A DNA stretch of 64,000 bases. Source: Theodoxus fluviatilis (taxonomy: Eukaryota; Mollusca; Gastropoda; Cycloneritida; Neritidae). Below, piece after piece: positions 10,280 through 20,833 of this stretch (position 1 is the first letter of the stretch; every line of letters starts with the position of its first letter). A program made the position numbers and the translations under genes. Location of the stretch: assembly GCA_034096865.1 (NCBI GenBank), contig JAWQFJ010001248.1, positions 41,001-105,000 of the forward strand, given 5' to 3'. Under the pieces are notes generated by a model, which ran no database searches, was not told the origin of the DNA, and saw only the letters and a list, made by a program, of their open reading frames with translations.

Positions 10280-11632
10280 CTGGCAAGAAAGAAACACTAG
10301 GAATCAACTTTACTCGAAACAAATCAAATGTGACTATTTACTTGATGACATGGGATGGAACATTAAGCACATCACTGCGCAACCTAAAACTCACAGATCA
10401 CTTAAGTAAACAGACAATCCTCATCTCAGTGCTGTTCTTCGATATGCAAGGGGTCTTTAAACACTTGTCATGGTGTGGATAATATAATTTTAACACTCAT
10501 CGGATGGGTGATGAGTAAGTGACAACACTGCATTTAGTGTTCAAAAATTGAGTTGGATAATATGCAGCATCTTTCAATGTCAGTGGTTAGCTCTTCTGCT
10601 TTACATCTCATTACGTTAGTCTGCAACACTCCTGTTGTAATTAAGTTTGCGCCCTATTGTGTTTATAGTTGCATCACTCTTGCGTTTACAAAGTCGTAAC
10701 ACTGCAGTCCGAAGCCGAGATCTGCCGTCTATGCGAGTGCTGTTATGGTAAACAATCAAGGCCGACCGACTCGATCTCTGCCACTGACTGAGAAATGAGG
10801 TTGATTTGCAATATGAACCAACATGCAATTGTTCGAGCAAACAATTCCAGCTGAAATGAGTCAATAGTGAAGTTTAAAGCGTTCTCACAGTGGGGCCGAG
10901 GGTTCTTATCAAAATTAATACGCATCATCACTCATAATAATATTCGGCATATATCAATCACTGCCGCATGCAACCAAACTGCCCGTGCGCGTATGCACTG
11001 CACTAACAACAGAGAGCGGATGCGAATAATGAAAGAGTCTATCCTGAAGCGATCAGCAATCCGTACTGAAATCCTTTCTCTAAACTGACAAAAACAAAAC
11101 AATTAACTCACGCTACGATTATATCCGATGGCTATCGGTAACGTTGGCTGTTGCTAAGATTATCAACCAGCGAAATCTGACCATGCACCAATGCAAATAA
11201 TCCCTGCAATTCAGACACCCACTAAAAAAAACACATTTGATTACTGAACCTTAATGTTGGGTTCCTTGGGTTGTGCTATATTTGAGTCATCGTGTTGTGT
11301 GTACATTATTTTCGGGAGATGATCCAGCACAGCGTGACCCAGCGGTAGCACATGACAGGGAGCAGGGATGGCTTTGTGTTGTTTTATTTTACATTGCAAA
11401 TTCATTACACATATGATGACATCATATTAATGCCGAGATCTCAAGAATTGTTTATCCGTTTGTTTGTCAGGTCTATTTGTAGAGATTGCAGTTTTTCAGA
11501 TCAGGATTGTGAAAAAACACAGTTCGCAACAACTGATCCCGATGAGGAAGTGACGCATGTACTTACCATTAGAGCAGCAGAGCACAACTTGGGTTGCTCC
11601 GTTTACGGTCTTCAGGTCGGAACTTTCTCAAA
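10280..11632. promoter_or_regulatory. Shared upstream region of SMUG1 (-) and CHMP5 (+)
   Basis: 1.35 kb between the divergent coding starts. It must hold the CHMP5 5' UTR and promoter, and the SMUG1 promoter with at least one 5' non-coding exon, because the SMUG1 ATG exon begins with a splice acceptor. No TATA box or defined motif could be assigned with confidence. Confidence 0.5.
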
Positions 11633-11701
11633 ATGAACCGTCTATTTGGAAAGTCCAAGCCCAAGGAGCCCCCACCGAATCTCACGGATTGTATTTCTAA
11701 C
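11633..11701 (+). CDS. CHMP5: CHMP5 exon 1 (coding part)
   Basis: 23 codons, MNRLFGKSK to CISN, followed by donor GTAAGT. Phase 0. Confidence 0.95.
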
Positions 11702-13414
11702 GTAAGTGTCACAATCGGGAAAGTCGTGTCATGTTGACTTACGCTTCCGAACTCTGTCTTACGTTCACAACATTGCTCAATCCGATTCTGAGAATAATGA
11801 CAAGCCACTCCATACCTGAATGTTTGTTTACATGATTAAGTTTTATTACGATTTATGAGCAACATACTCGTTGATTATGGACTGTGTTATTTTTTGCAAG
11901 TCTGTTTATAATTAATTTTGTCAAAATGTTATTTTAAAGGGAGTTAACTTGTCAATGACTAAAACCAAACAATATAACTACAATACGGTATACCATCCTC
12001 GAGTACGTGGACTGTCACTGTGTAGACTTGCAGTATGATAATAAGCCGAGAAGGATCTCTTCAGATACCCATGTTGCAGTCATAAGGATGAAACACTTAT
12101 TTGTCGCTTACATATCGCAGACACGTAACTAGTTCATTACATCGCCCCTTTAAACTTATTACGTTTCATAAAGTCAAAAATCTTCTGTAGATCGGTGCTG
12201 TAGATTAAGTCCGTGTTCTCCTTAAATTCATGTGACCTGTGATTAGTCGCATAGTCTCCCTTTCTCAATTATGAAAAGCGTCGAAACATCAGATGACAGA
12301 TTGATTCTCTCCATCATTTCATCACCTGTCGTGAGGAAAAAGTGGTGGAGGCTCTCTTAGTTTCTACCATTTTACATTTCTTTGTGTGATAATGTAAATA
12401 TACAACACATGACCATGACTTTTCTCACGTTGGCGTTTATGACGAGATTCCCTCATGATATTCAGAAAAGCTCAAAATCTCAAGATCAAGAGATTCATCC
12501 AGTTGTTGAACTGAAGGTTGACTTAATGATTTTGTGTGCAAGGTGTCACTTAATTTTGTTGTTGAACTTTTAATTATATAATAGTGGTTTTTCCTTATCC
12601 AGGTATGGATACAGCAAACAAATACCTGTGCCTCAGTGTAATGTGGATGTGTTTTGTTTTCAAGATCGACAGCCGTGGGGAATCAATAGACAAGAAGATT
12701 GCCCGTCTGGATGCTGAGCTGAAAAAATACCAGACACAGATGAAGAAGATGCGGGAAGGACCAGCCAAAGTTAGTTAAAGCCCCATTCATCTTTTCCATT
12801 TGCTTGGGGAACAGTTGCTGCAATCTTCAATACTTGTCTCTCTAACTGTAATATTGGTCACTGTGTATACATGTACGAGTGTGTGTGTGTGTGTTTGAGT
12901 GTGTGTGTGTGTGTGCGCTTGCACATGCAAGGGAGGGGGAGAGAGAAAGAGGAGAAAGAAAATCACTCTTAAGATCCTGTACTGCCCATTACTGCCCACC
13001 CTGCTCAATCCTGTACTGCCCATAGCCGCCCACCCCACTTGACTGATTTTTCTACACATTGTATAATCCTTACAGGACTGGGGAATAAAAACATGTGAAT
13101 GACTCACACTGGGCCTGAGGAGTTAATTATATCCTCTCTTTTTTCTCCACAACGACATAGTGTCTTCATTATAATTATTATTAAATGTTTCTTTGATAGA
13201 TATTCTATGGACACATTACTTTATAAGCTGTTGATTATTTTTCCCATCATGGCAGTTTGTTAGAAACCTGTTGACTTCCTTAGCCTTCCTAAGCTTGTGT
13301 ATTGTATGAAAGGAAGCCTGATATGCCATTCACAACAGTGTATTCATCCAGCCCATCCCTGGATCAGGCTGGTGTAGCATTGACTCACAGTCACAGCACA
13401 CTGAACACCACTCA

Positions 13415-13469
<55 letters not shown>

Positions 13470-16400
13470 CCTTCCTGCTGCAATACAGAGCCTTGGAAAT
13501 GGAAAATGCTCATAATGTGCTTAAATTAACGCATTTCGTGAAAAAAACATCATCTTTCAATGGGCTGTTTGTATGTTGATGTCCTGACATACTGACAGGC
13601 TGAAAGCCAGCAAGGGGTGGATATGAGTGGTTGGGTGAGTGGGTGTGGATATAAGTGGGTGGGTGGGTGTGGATATAAGTGGGTGAGTGGGTGTGGATAT
13701 AAGTGGGTGAGTGGGTGTGGATATAAGTGGGTGAGTGGGTGTGGATATAAGTGGGTGGGTGGGTGTGGATATAAGTGGGTGAGTGGGTGTGGATATAAGT
13801 GGGTGAGTGGGTGTGGATATAAAAGTGGGTGGGTGGGTGTGGATATAAGTGGGTGAGTGGGGGTGGATATGTGGGTGGGTGGGTGAGGGTGGATATAAAT
13901 GGGGGAGTGTGTGGGGGTGGGGGCGTTGTAGAGAGTCAAGGTCAGGCAGTAAGAAAAAACCTTTTGCTTCACAGTTGCTTATTTGCAAGTTCCTTTCCTC
14001 TGGCACATTGCAGACTTTTTGACTTTCTAAAGAAGAAGTTAGTTGTGAGTTTGGGTTTCAGGTGGAAAATTTGAGGACAGATTTATGGAGAACAAGAAGC
14101 TTTTTCTATTTTCACCCTGTATTTTTGCTGTTTGAAAGATCATACATTCCTTGCTTTTTTTTCCAGAACTCTGTCAAACAGAAGGCCATTCGAATCTTGA
14201 AGCAGAAGAAAATGTGAGTGCTGCCAGTGTACCTAGGAATTGTGGAATGGTTTTGCTGTCAGACTTCAACCATTTGCATGAATGACAAACAACACCCAGT
14301 CAAGGGAAGATGTACCAAGAAGAATTGAGAACATCCTATTTTGCTTCCTTTCACATCATTTTCATCAGTGTCAACCAAATCTATTGATCTCTAGTTCTTT
14401 CTATCATTTGAATTAAAGAAATGCAGCAGTTTTATGCAAAGAGATGTTATTAAAGCCCAAATTTACACTAATGGAATTTTCTAAGGGGCATGTAGCTACC
14501 CATCAGAAAGGGCTGTGTAGGAATAGAGCCAGGAAGGGCAGATGCCAAGTCTGGCTAGTACAGTGTTTCATGCTGATCCTAAATCTTTGAGCAAGAGACT
14601 TAACACCGCAGTTGGCCCCCACCATGGGGTGAAAAGGAACCAGTGAGAGGGAAAGGGAAGGCACATTGTAGTGGATTCTACCACAAGTGCTGGTTGCAGA
14701 AAATATCCCATGGAAGTGGATGAAATGCTGGTCCAGAACCTCAGTGCCTCCTGTCAGGTTGTCTTTACTGCAGTAAAGAAGACCACATGGTGTCATGGGG
14801 AAATACAGAAACCTATTGATGATGATAGTGATGATGATGATAGTGATGATGTTGATAGTGATGATGATAGTGATGATGATGTTGATAGTGATGATGATGA
14901 TGATGATAGTGGTGATGATGATGATGATGATACAATGACAGTGCATTTGTCTATATGACTGTCACTGGACACCAATGGAGCTTCTTGCAGTTGGTTCTGT
15001 AATCCTGATGTTGTTGAGAAATCACTGTTTACCAACAAATTTCTACAGCTTTATCTTTATATTCCTCCAGGTATGAAAACCAGAGGGATAACCTCATGCA
15101 GCAGTCTTTCAACCTGGAACAACAGAACTACGCCATCCAGACCTTGAAAGACACAAAAACAACGGTATGTCCCTATAGTTTCTCTTGAATTCCACTTTTT
15201 TTTCCATAGCATCATAAGAAATCTTGATGCTGTACATCATTGAGCATTCTGACTTTTGCCGATATCTACAAGAGCATCATTAACTTGGAGTGCCGTGACA
15301 AAGATAAGAGAGGGGGGGGGAAAGCGCACACCCAGTGCATTGGCATTGATGGCAGACCGGCTCTGATTTGTGCTGTGCTCTCATTGGTTGATAGAAATAG
15401 GCTCCAACCAATAGAGAGTAAGCTCAGTGAAAGTTTATCATACAGAGCTGAAGCCCAGAGGCTGAAAATTTGTACTGTGGCACTCCTCCGTCGCAGTCCA
15501 AATCTGTGGACTGGGGCACTCCAAGGGTTAAAAGGTAAACCAAGTTTACTAGCTATGACATTTATTTCGCTGTGATACAGTAATGAGACACACATTTTGG
15601 AAGAGTTCATTACTGTGATGGCATTTGATTTAAAGGTTGAAATTTTGAATTAACCTAATGAAGAGAACGTATTGTTATCCTAATGCCTGTGGAAAAAATT
15701 AAATCAATTGCTCCGATCATGAGACCCCATTGCATCGTGTGTGACAGGTGGATGCCATGAAGGTTGGAGCCAAGGAGTTCAAGAAAGCCTACAAGAAGGT
15801 GGACATAGATCAGGTGGAGGTAAGTGCTGCTCCCTGTCACAGACCCCCTAGGGGTTAAGGGTAAGAATAGACCCGCAGCATCTCCTCATTGGGTTCACCA
15901 AAGGGGAATAACTAGAGAAATGCAGCTTTGACTTGCCCTTACTCTTGCCAGCTGTGGGGATTTAGCAGCCATTGTCCCTTTAATAGTGTACAAAGGCTGA
16001 TAGTTCATAAAAATCCATTCATCATTCATTCATTCATTCATTCATTCATTCCCAGTCACAGAACTGACAATTTGGGCATGGGCGGTGAAGAATCAAAGGA
16101 TGTTGAATTGTGGGTGGCATATAATCATTAGTTTCTAACCTGTAGTGGCATGCAGAATATTGAAATTCTCACAAGGACTGCTATTGAAGAGACTCATGCA
16201 GGCATACAATTTGGTACCTGGGAGTTTTTGTTGTTTGTTTTTTATTGGGGGGGGGGGGGTTTGGGGGGTGCCAACATGTATTATTTTTGACTCACATGCG
16301 AAGCAAAAGTGAGTCTATGTACTCAGCCGTGTCGTCCGTCCGTCCGTCCGTCCGGGCGTAAAAAACTTAAACGTTGGATTTTTCTCGGAGACTATTAAGT

Positions 16401-17516
16401 CTATCAACACCAAATGTGGCATGATGGTGTATGATGACAAGGCCTCAAAAAACATACACAGTGACTTGACCTTGCTTCAAGGTCAAGGTCACAGGAGCCA
16501 TAAATGTGGTCTCAAAAACAGTCATTTTTCACATTTTCCCAATTTTCTCCCACGTTATTGAGAATGGCGACCTTAGCTACAAGTGGTATATAGGTCAAAG
16601 CAAGCCCTATCTTTTGATACCAGTTTGGTTGACCTTGCTTCAAGGTCAAGGTCACAGGAGCTCTTCAAAGTTGGATTGTATACATATTTTGAAGTGACCT
16701 TGACCCTGAACTATGGAAGATAACTGTTTCAAACTTAATAATTATATGGGGCACATGTTATACTTTCATCATGAGACACATTTGGTCACATATCATCAAG
16801 GTCAAGGTCACTTTGACCCTTATGAAATGTGACCAAAATGGGGTAGTGAACCACTAAAAGTGACTATATCTCATGGTAGAAAGTGCCAATAAGCACCATT
16901 GTGCTTTCTATGTCTTGAATTAACAGCTTTGTGTTGCATGACCTTGGATTACCTTGACCTTGGGTCAAGGTCACATGTATTTTGGTAGGAAAAATGAGTA
17001 AAGCATTTCTTTGTGTATGATGTCATTGGTAGGTTTAGTTGTTTGACCTTGACCTTGAAGGCCACATGAAGGTCAAGGTCATATAAAGGTCAAGGTCAAG
17101 CATGTGAGTTGTATGGGCTTTGCCCTTCTTGTTTTACTTGCTTTTTGTGGGGGTTTTAATATCTTCAAAGGAACGTGCAAACTTGTTTTTAAATGGTCAT
17201 TTATTTAGTAATATACTTCTATTGGTTCAAGTTTAGGGTTTTATTGTCATTATACCATCAATTCATGCCCGTTTTCCTTCACATATAAGTTTTAATATGA
17301 GCTGAAACCTGGAGAGAGTGTGTGTGTGTGATGGTTATGTGCGTTATGTATGTGTGCATGTGTGTGTGTGGGAACCTCTTGACCGAAGGACCAGTGCCCA
17401 CTCCCGACACCGAGTGTGTATGTGTGTGTGTATGCATGTGTGTATGTGCATGTGTGCATGTGTGTCTGTGTGTCCATGTGTGTGTGTGTGTGCGTGCATG
17501 TATGTGTGTGTGTGTA

Positions 17517-17567
<51 letters not shown>

Positions 17568-17603
17568 CTCTGTACCAAAGGACCAGTGCCCACACCTGAC
17601 ACT

Positions 17604-17649
<46 letters not shown>

Positions 17650-17700
17650 GAGAGAGAGAGAGAGAACCTCTGTACCAAAGGACCAGTGCCCACACCTGAC

Positions 17701-17740
<40 letters not shown>

Positions 17741-19125
17741 TGTGTGAGAGAGAGAGAGAGAACCTCTGTACCAAAGGACCAGTGACCACACCTGACACTG
17801 GGTACTTGCTGGCTGCAGAATCTGCAGGATGACCTGGAGGACCTGATGGAGAGTGCCAACGACATCCAGGAGGTGATGGGACGCAGCTATGGCATGCCAG
17901 AGGTGGATGACGATGAGCTGGAGGCAGAACTGGCGGCCCTGGGCGATGACATCGGTCTTGATGAGGACTCCTCTTATCTGGACGATGCCGTCAGCGCACC
18001 CAGCATTCCCTCCAGTGAACCTGGCGCCGAGAGCACGGAGGTGGGTGGAACTGATGGTCTTCTATGTTATCATAATTGTTCCACTGTCGTGTCCTTTTTG
18101 TCTCGTCTTTTCCTCATCCAACCACACTTTGTCCTCTTTTTTTCTCTTGCCAAAACTAATTTTCTTGGATTTCTCTCATACTGTTGTCATCTTGCTTTCT
18201 TAGTCTCGTGTCTCTTTCATTTCATGACTCCTTTGGATGCTTCTTTCTCTGGTTTTGATATTGTCTAATCTGTTGTTTCAGATCTCGTTTGGCTCCTCTT
18301 TCTCCAGTTTCTTCATAGTCTGGTCTCCTTGCCCTTCTCTGAGTCACATCTCATGTCTTTGGTCTTTTCTTATCCATTGTCTTCTGTCTCTATTTCTAGT
18401 ATTTTGTCTCATGTCTCCTCTTACTCTTATCTTTAGTCATTCTTCTCTTGTCTATTCAGCCTCCAGTTCCCTCTGCTTAGCCAGCACCCACCCCACCCTA
18501 CCCCCATGACAATAGTTGCATGGCGTGTTTTTAGGGCGAGCAGCTTGCTAATAGAGGCTGGTGTCGAAGTTGATTCCAGTCTGCTTGCAATCAGCTTGCT
18601 CTAAGAAACGCACATCTGCTTGTCCTGGTAATGCCCAGTTTCCATGAGATGTCATCATGAGAATGCCAGGAGACATGGAGTGCAAAATTAAGTTCTCCAT
18701 GTTTACTTTCTGTCTTGCCTCTTCCCTCAGCCCCTCATTCCTAGGAGAGCATGGCAACATGTGCGCTACCTGATGTTAAATTCTTATAATCTTCCTTTCT
18801 ACATCTTTGCTCTTCATTTGAAAGTCATAAGTATTAATACTGTAGAACTTTGTACATTTTGATTTGGGAGAAAATGCAGACACAATATTACTGTGTAATT
18901 TGTGTTTTGTGAAGCTGTTTGTCCTCAATTTCATATCAAGTTCACACTGCAGTTTTGTTTGTTTAAAAAATGAAAACTTGTTAATATACTGATGTCATTG
19001 TCACTTAGAAAATTCAAGGCTTTTTTCCTTGGCAGTTTTCTCTATGCCTCTCTTTTCCTTCTCTCCAGGGCGGTGTTCCTGTGGACGAGTTTGGGCTTCC
19101 ACAAATCCCACAGACTGCCAAGTAG
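11633..19125 (+). CDS. CHMP5: Charged multivesicular body protein 5 (ESCRT-III)
   Basis: ESCRT-III (Snf7/Vps60-type) subunit acting at endosome membranes in multivesicular-body sorting and membrane scission. The family is known to bind LIP5/VTA1 and so regulate the VPS4 ATPase. Seven exons (11633-11701, 12665-12769, 14167-14213, 15071-15164, 15748-15819, 17819-18040, 19069-19125) join in phase to give 221 residues, against 219 for the human protein as I recall it. The start [13 protein letters not shown] is the typical family N-terminus. A basic, Lys-rich helical half follows ([31 protein letters not shown]). The C-terminal half is acidic ([17 protein letters not shown]), and the protein ends [10 protein letters not shown], a family signature. 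The ATG has A at -3. It is convergent with IAH1. I am confident of this orthology. Confidence 0.96.
12665..12769 (+). CDS. CHMP5: CHMP5 exon 2
   Basis: 35 codons, [11 protein letters not shown] to REGPAK, between TTTTCAAG and GTTAGT. Phase 0. Confidence 0.94.
13415..13468. repeat. (CA)n microsatellite
   Basis: Pure CA tract in CHMP5 intron 2. A shorter GT tract lies at about 12880-12916. Confidence 0.95.
13620..13905. repeat. 24-bp minisatellite in CHMP5 intron 2
   Basis: About 11 copies of a unit reading GTGGATATAAGTGGGTGAGT plus GGGT, with A/G variants and a decayed right end. It is open in several frames on both strands. Confidence 0.95.
14167..14213 (+). CDS. CHMP5: CHMP5 exon 3
   Basis: A short 47-bp exon encoding [15 protein letters not shown] plus the first two bases of a Met codon. 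Acceptor TTTCCAG, donor GTGAGT. Confidence 0.94.
14818..14932. repeat. (GAT)n trinucleotide tract
   Basis: GATGATAGT and GATGTT variants of a GAT repeat in CHMP5 intron 3. The Asp/Ser-rich frame across it is not a gene. Confidence 0.93.
15071..15164 (+). CDS. CHMP5: CHMP5 exon 4
   Basis: Completes the split Met codon, then [11 protein letters not shown] to TLKDTKTT. Acceptor CTCCAG, donor GTATGT. Confidence 0.95.
15748..15819 (+). CDS. CHMP5: CHMP5 exon 5
   Basis: 24 codons, [18 protein letters not shown] to VE. Acceptor GACAG, donor GTAAGT. Confidence 0.95.
15841..16053 (+). mobile_element. SINE-like element with (CATT)n tail
   Basis: Body with GAATAGACCCGCAGCATCTC and GGGGAATAACTAGAGAAATG, then ACAAAGGCTGATAG and a CATTCATT tail. 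It matches 42786-43008 on the same strand. It lies in CHMP5 intron 5. Confidence 0.6.
16284..17132 (+). mobile_element. AGGTCA-rich dispersed repeat, copy A
   Basis: Starts TTTTTGACTCACATGCGAAG and ends GGGCTTTGCCCTTCTTGTT. Nearly the same 850 bp occurs in the opposite orientation at 48866-49743 and 63111-63893, and in rearranged form at 61428-62165. It contains many copies of TCAAGGTCA or its complement. Short hairpins lie at both ends (GACTCAC..GTGAGTC and GGGC..GCCC), and a (CGTC)n run lies near the start. No protein is encoded. The transposon class is unknown. Confidence 0.8.
17312..17800. repeat. Four-fold duplicated GT/GA segment before CHMP5 exon 6
   Basis: The word ACCAAAGGACCAGTG with CACACCTGACACTG occurs four times (near 17375, 17570, 17670 and 17765), separated by (GT)n and (GA)n runs. 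The last copy ends about 25 bases upstream of the exon 6 acceptor. Confidence 0.9.
17819..18040 (+). CDS. CHMP5: CHMP5 exon 6
   Basis: 74 codons, [14 protein letters not shown] to the acidic region and PGAESTE. Acceptor GGCTGCAG, donor GTGGGT. A four-fold duplicated microsatellite segment ends about 25 bases before its acceptor. Confidence 0.94.
19069..19125 (+). CDS. CHMP5: CHMP5 last exon
   Basis: [18 protein letters not shown] then TAG. Acceptor CTCTCCAG. Confidence 0.95.
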   Translation, partial: GGVPVDEFGLPQIPQTAK

Positions 19126-19677
19126 CCAGCCTCCCCCACACATACCTAGGATGAACAATGCTGCGACTGTCTGTGTAAATGGTGTAAAAAGTGCTGTACA
19201 GATCACTGCGTACTCCCCCTTCATCATCATCATGTAGCGACTCTTTCATGCGCCTGCCCCAACTTGTAAGAGCTTGACACTGCATCCAAATAAGAAACCT
19301 ATTCCAGCAGGGTGGTGGAGCTAGGTGTTTTAACTTGAAAGCTTTCCAACCTCCAGGTACTGGAAATGCACCATTGTCTGTCAATATCATGAACAATGGA
19401 ATTGCCTTTCAGTATGGCATCTGACTGGGTTCTTCAAATGGGGTCAACTTCTTAGTGAAAATAATTTAATTGTGGAATACACATTCTTTAGACGTGGTAG
19501 TGATATGTCCCTGCAAATCTGTGTTTGTGTCAGCACTATTTATGCCCTTGTGCCTAGCATGGCAAGTATGAATGTTGCTAGTTTTTGTATATCAACATGT
19601 TCAATCACCCACAGGCATGGATGTACAATTCAACACACACACATACATACACCAATTAATCCCAACAGTTTTGAAGT

Positions 19678-19683
19678 AATAAA
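19678..19683 (+). promoter_or_regulatory. Candidate poly(A) signal of CHMP5
   Basis: AATAAA about 550 bases after the stop codon. A second AATAAA at 20214-20219 is an alternative. The region 19126-20480 is otherwise 3' UTR or intergenic, with no gene seen. Confidence 0.4.
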
Positions 19684-20483
19684 CAAGACCATTAATGTCC
19701 TATCATAGGAATTTTTCACTTCTATGTTGAATGGTGTGTACATCTGAAGAGAGCTGTGTATACACGTCTATTAACTTCTTGTTTATCAACTCTCATCATA
19801 ATAATATCCATATCCCCCCCCCCCCCCCCTCATATAAAATATGACACTTCAAGTACTGACCACTTTGCTTCTCCATATAGTTGCTGATGGACTTTACATT
19901 ATCTAGCTAGCAGGGGGTTTAATTTTCTTACAAAGCATGGAAATAGGAGGTATTCTTTACCTACAGATGCAACATGGACAAAGTGGAAAGCAGTCTAAAA
20001 CTCGAATAGGGGAAGTGTTGCTTGTCAGTGTCACTGCTGTCACTGAGTCAGGTAATGCAGAGCTGCTTCCGACTGACTGCAAGCATTGGCTTCTTTCAGT
20101 TTCCAAAAGAGTTGATAAAATCTTTAGTTGATTGAAGATTTCTGTTTCTTATTTTAGTTTGTTGAATTTTGTTTTCCTCCTGCTGATTCGATGCGGCTTC
20201 ATTTACTGCAGTAAATAAAGTCAGGTAAACTTTTTACATTGCACCTATTGTGTCTTCCCTGGTCCAGAATAAGATGTGGATACAGCGTAAGGTTTTGTCA
20301 CCTTTTAATAGAGGCACAATAAGCTTTAAGATAACCCCCTGAGATGAAATAACAAACCAAAAAAAAAACAGTGGTTGAAAGGAAACAGTTGAGACAAAAT
20401 GATGTTTGGTGGATTAATTTTAAAATAAGAGCTGAAAATCAACACTCAACAGTTGCAATGACGAGGAACAAAGATGGGGGTGC

Positions 20484-20489
20484 TTTATT
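20484..20489 (-). promoter_or_regulatory. Candidate poly(A) signal of IAH1
   Basis: AATAAA on the minus strand about 150 bases after the IAH1 stop codon. With CHMP5 convergent, the two 3' ends may be only a few hundred bases apart. Confidence 0.5.
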
Positions 20490-20635
20490 AAAAAGTACAT
20501 GATAAATTCTTATCAAATGTAAATGACTTAATTTGCTGATAAAAAGTTGTGATATTTGAGTAGTTGGGGAGGTACAAACAGCCAGAGTGGCATGTGATGC
20601 AAGTCGGCCACTCTTGGGGGGTGGGCAGGGCATTG

Positions 20636-20833
20636 CTAGCTGCCGTCCTTCTTCTCTTCCTCTGAAGCAAAGGTGGCCTCGGGATTCTTGAAGTCGATGT
20701 CATCCCAGGGTGGGAACTTCATGGGCAGGCTGGCAGTCAGGTTGTCGATGACAGGCTGCAGCAGGTCAAAGAGGAAGGTGGACCCCTGGGAGGACAGGTG
20801 CAGTCCATCACTCAGCATCTCCTCCCACTCCTG
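20636..20833 (-). CDS. IAH1: IAH1 last exon
   Basis: [17 protein letters not shown] to the C-terminal EEEKKDGS and TAG. It carries the catalytic Asp and His. The acceptor is TTGCAG at 20839-20834, with an alternative in-frame CAG three bases later. The acceptor is the boundary of the intron 5 array. Confidence 0.92.
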   Translation of the reverse strand, partial: QEWEEMLSDGLHLSSQGSTFLFDLLQPVIDNLTASLPMKFPPWDDIDFKNPEATFASEEEKKDGS

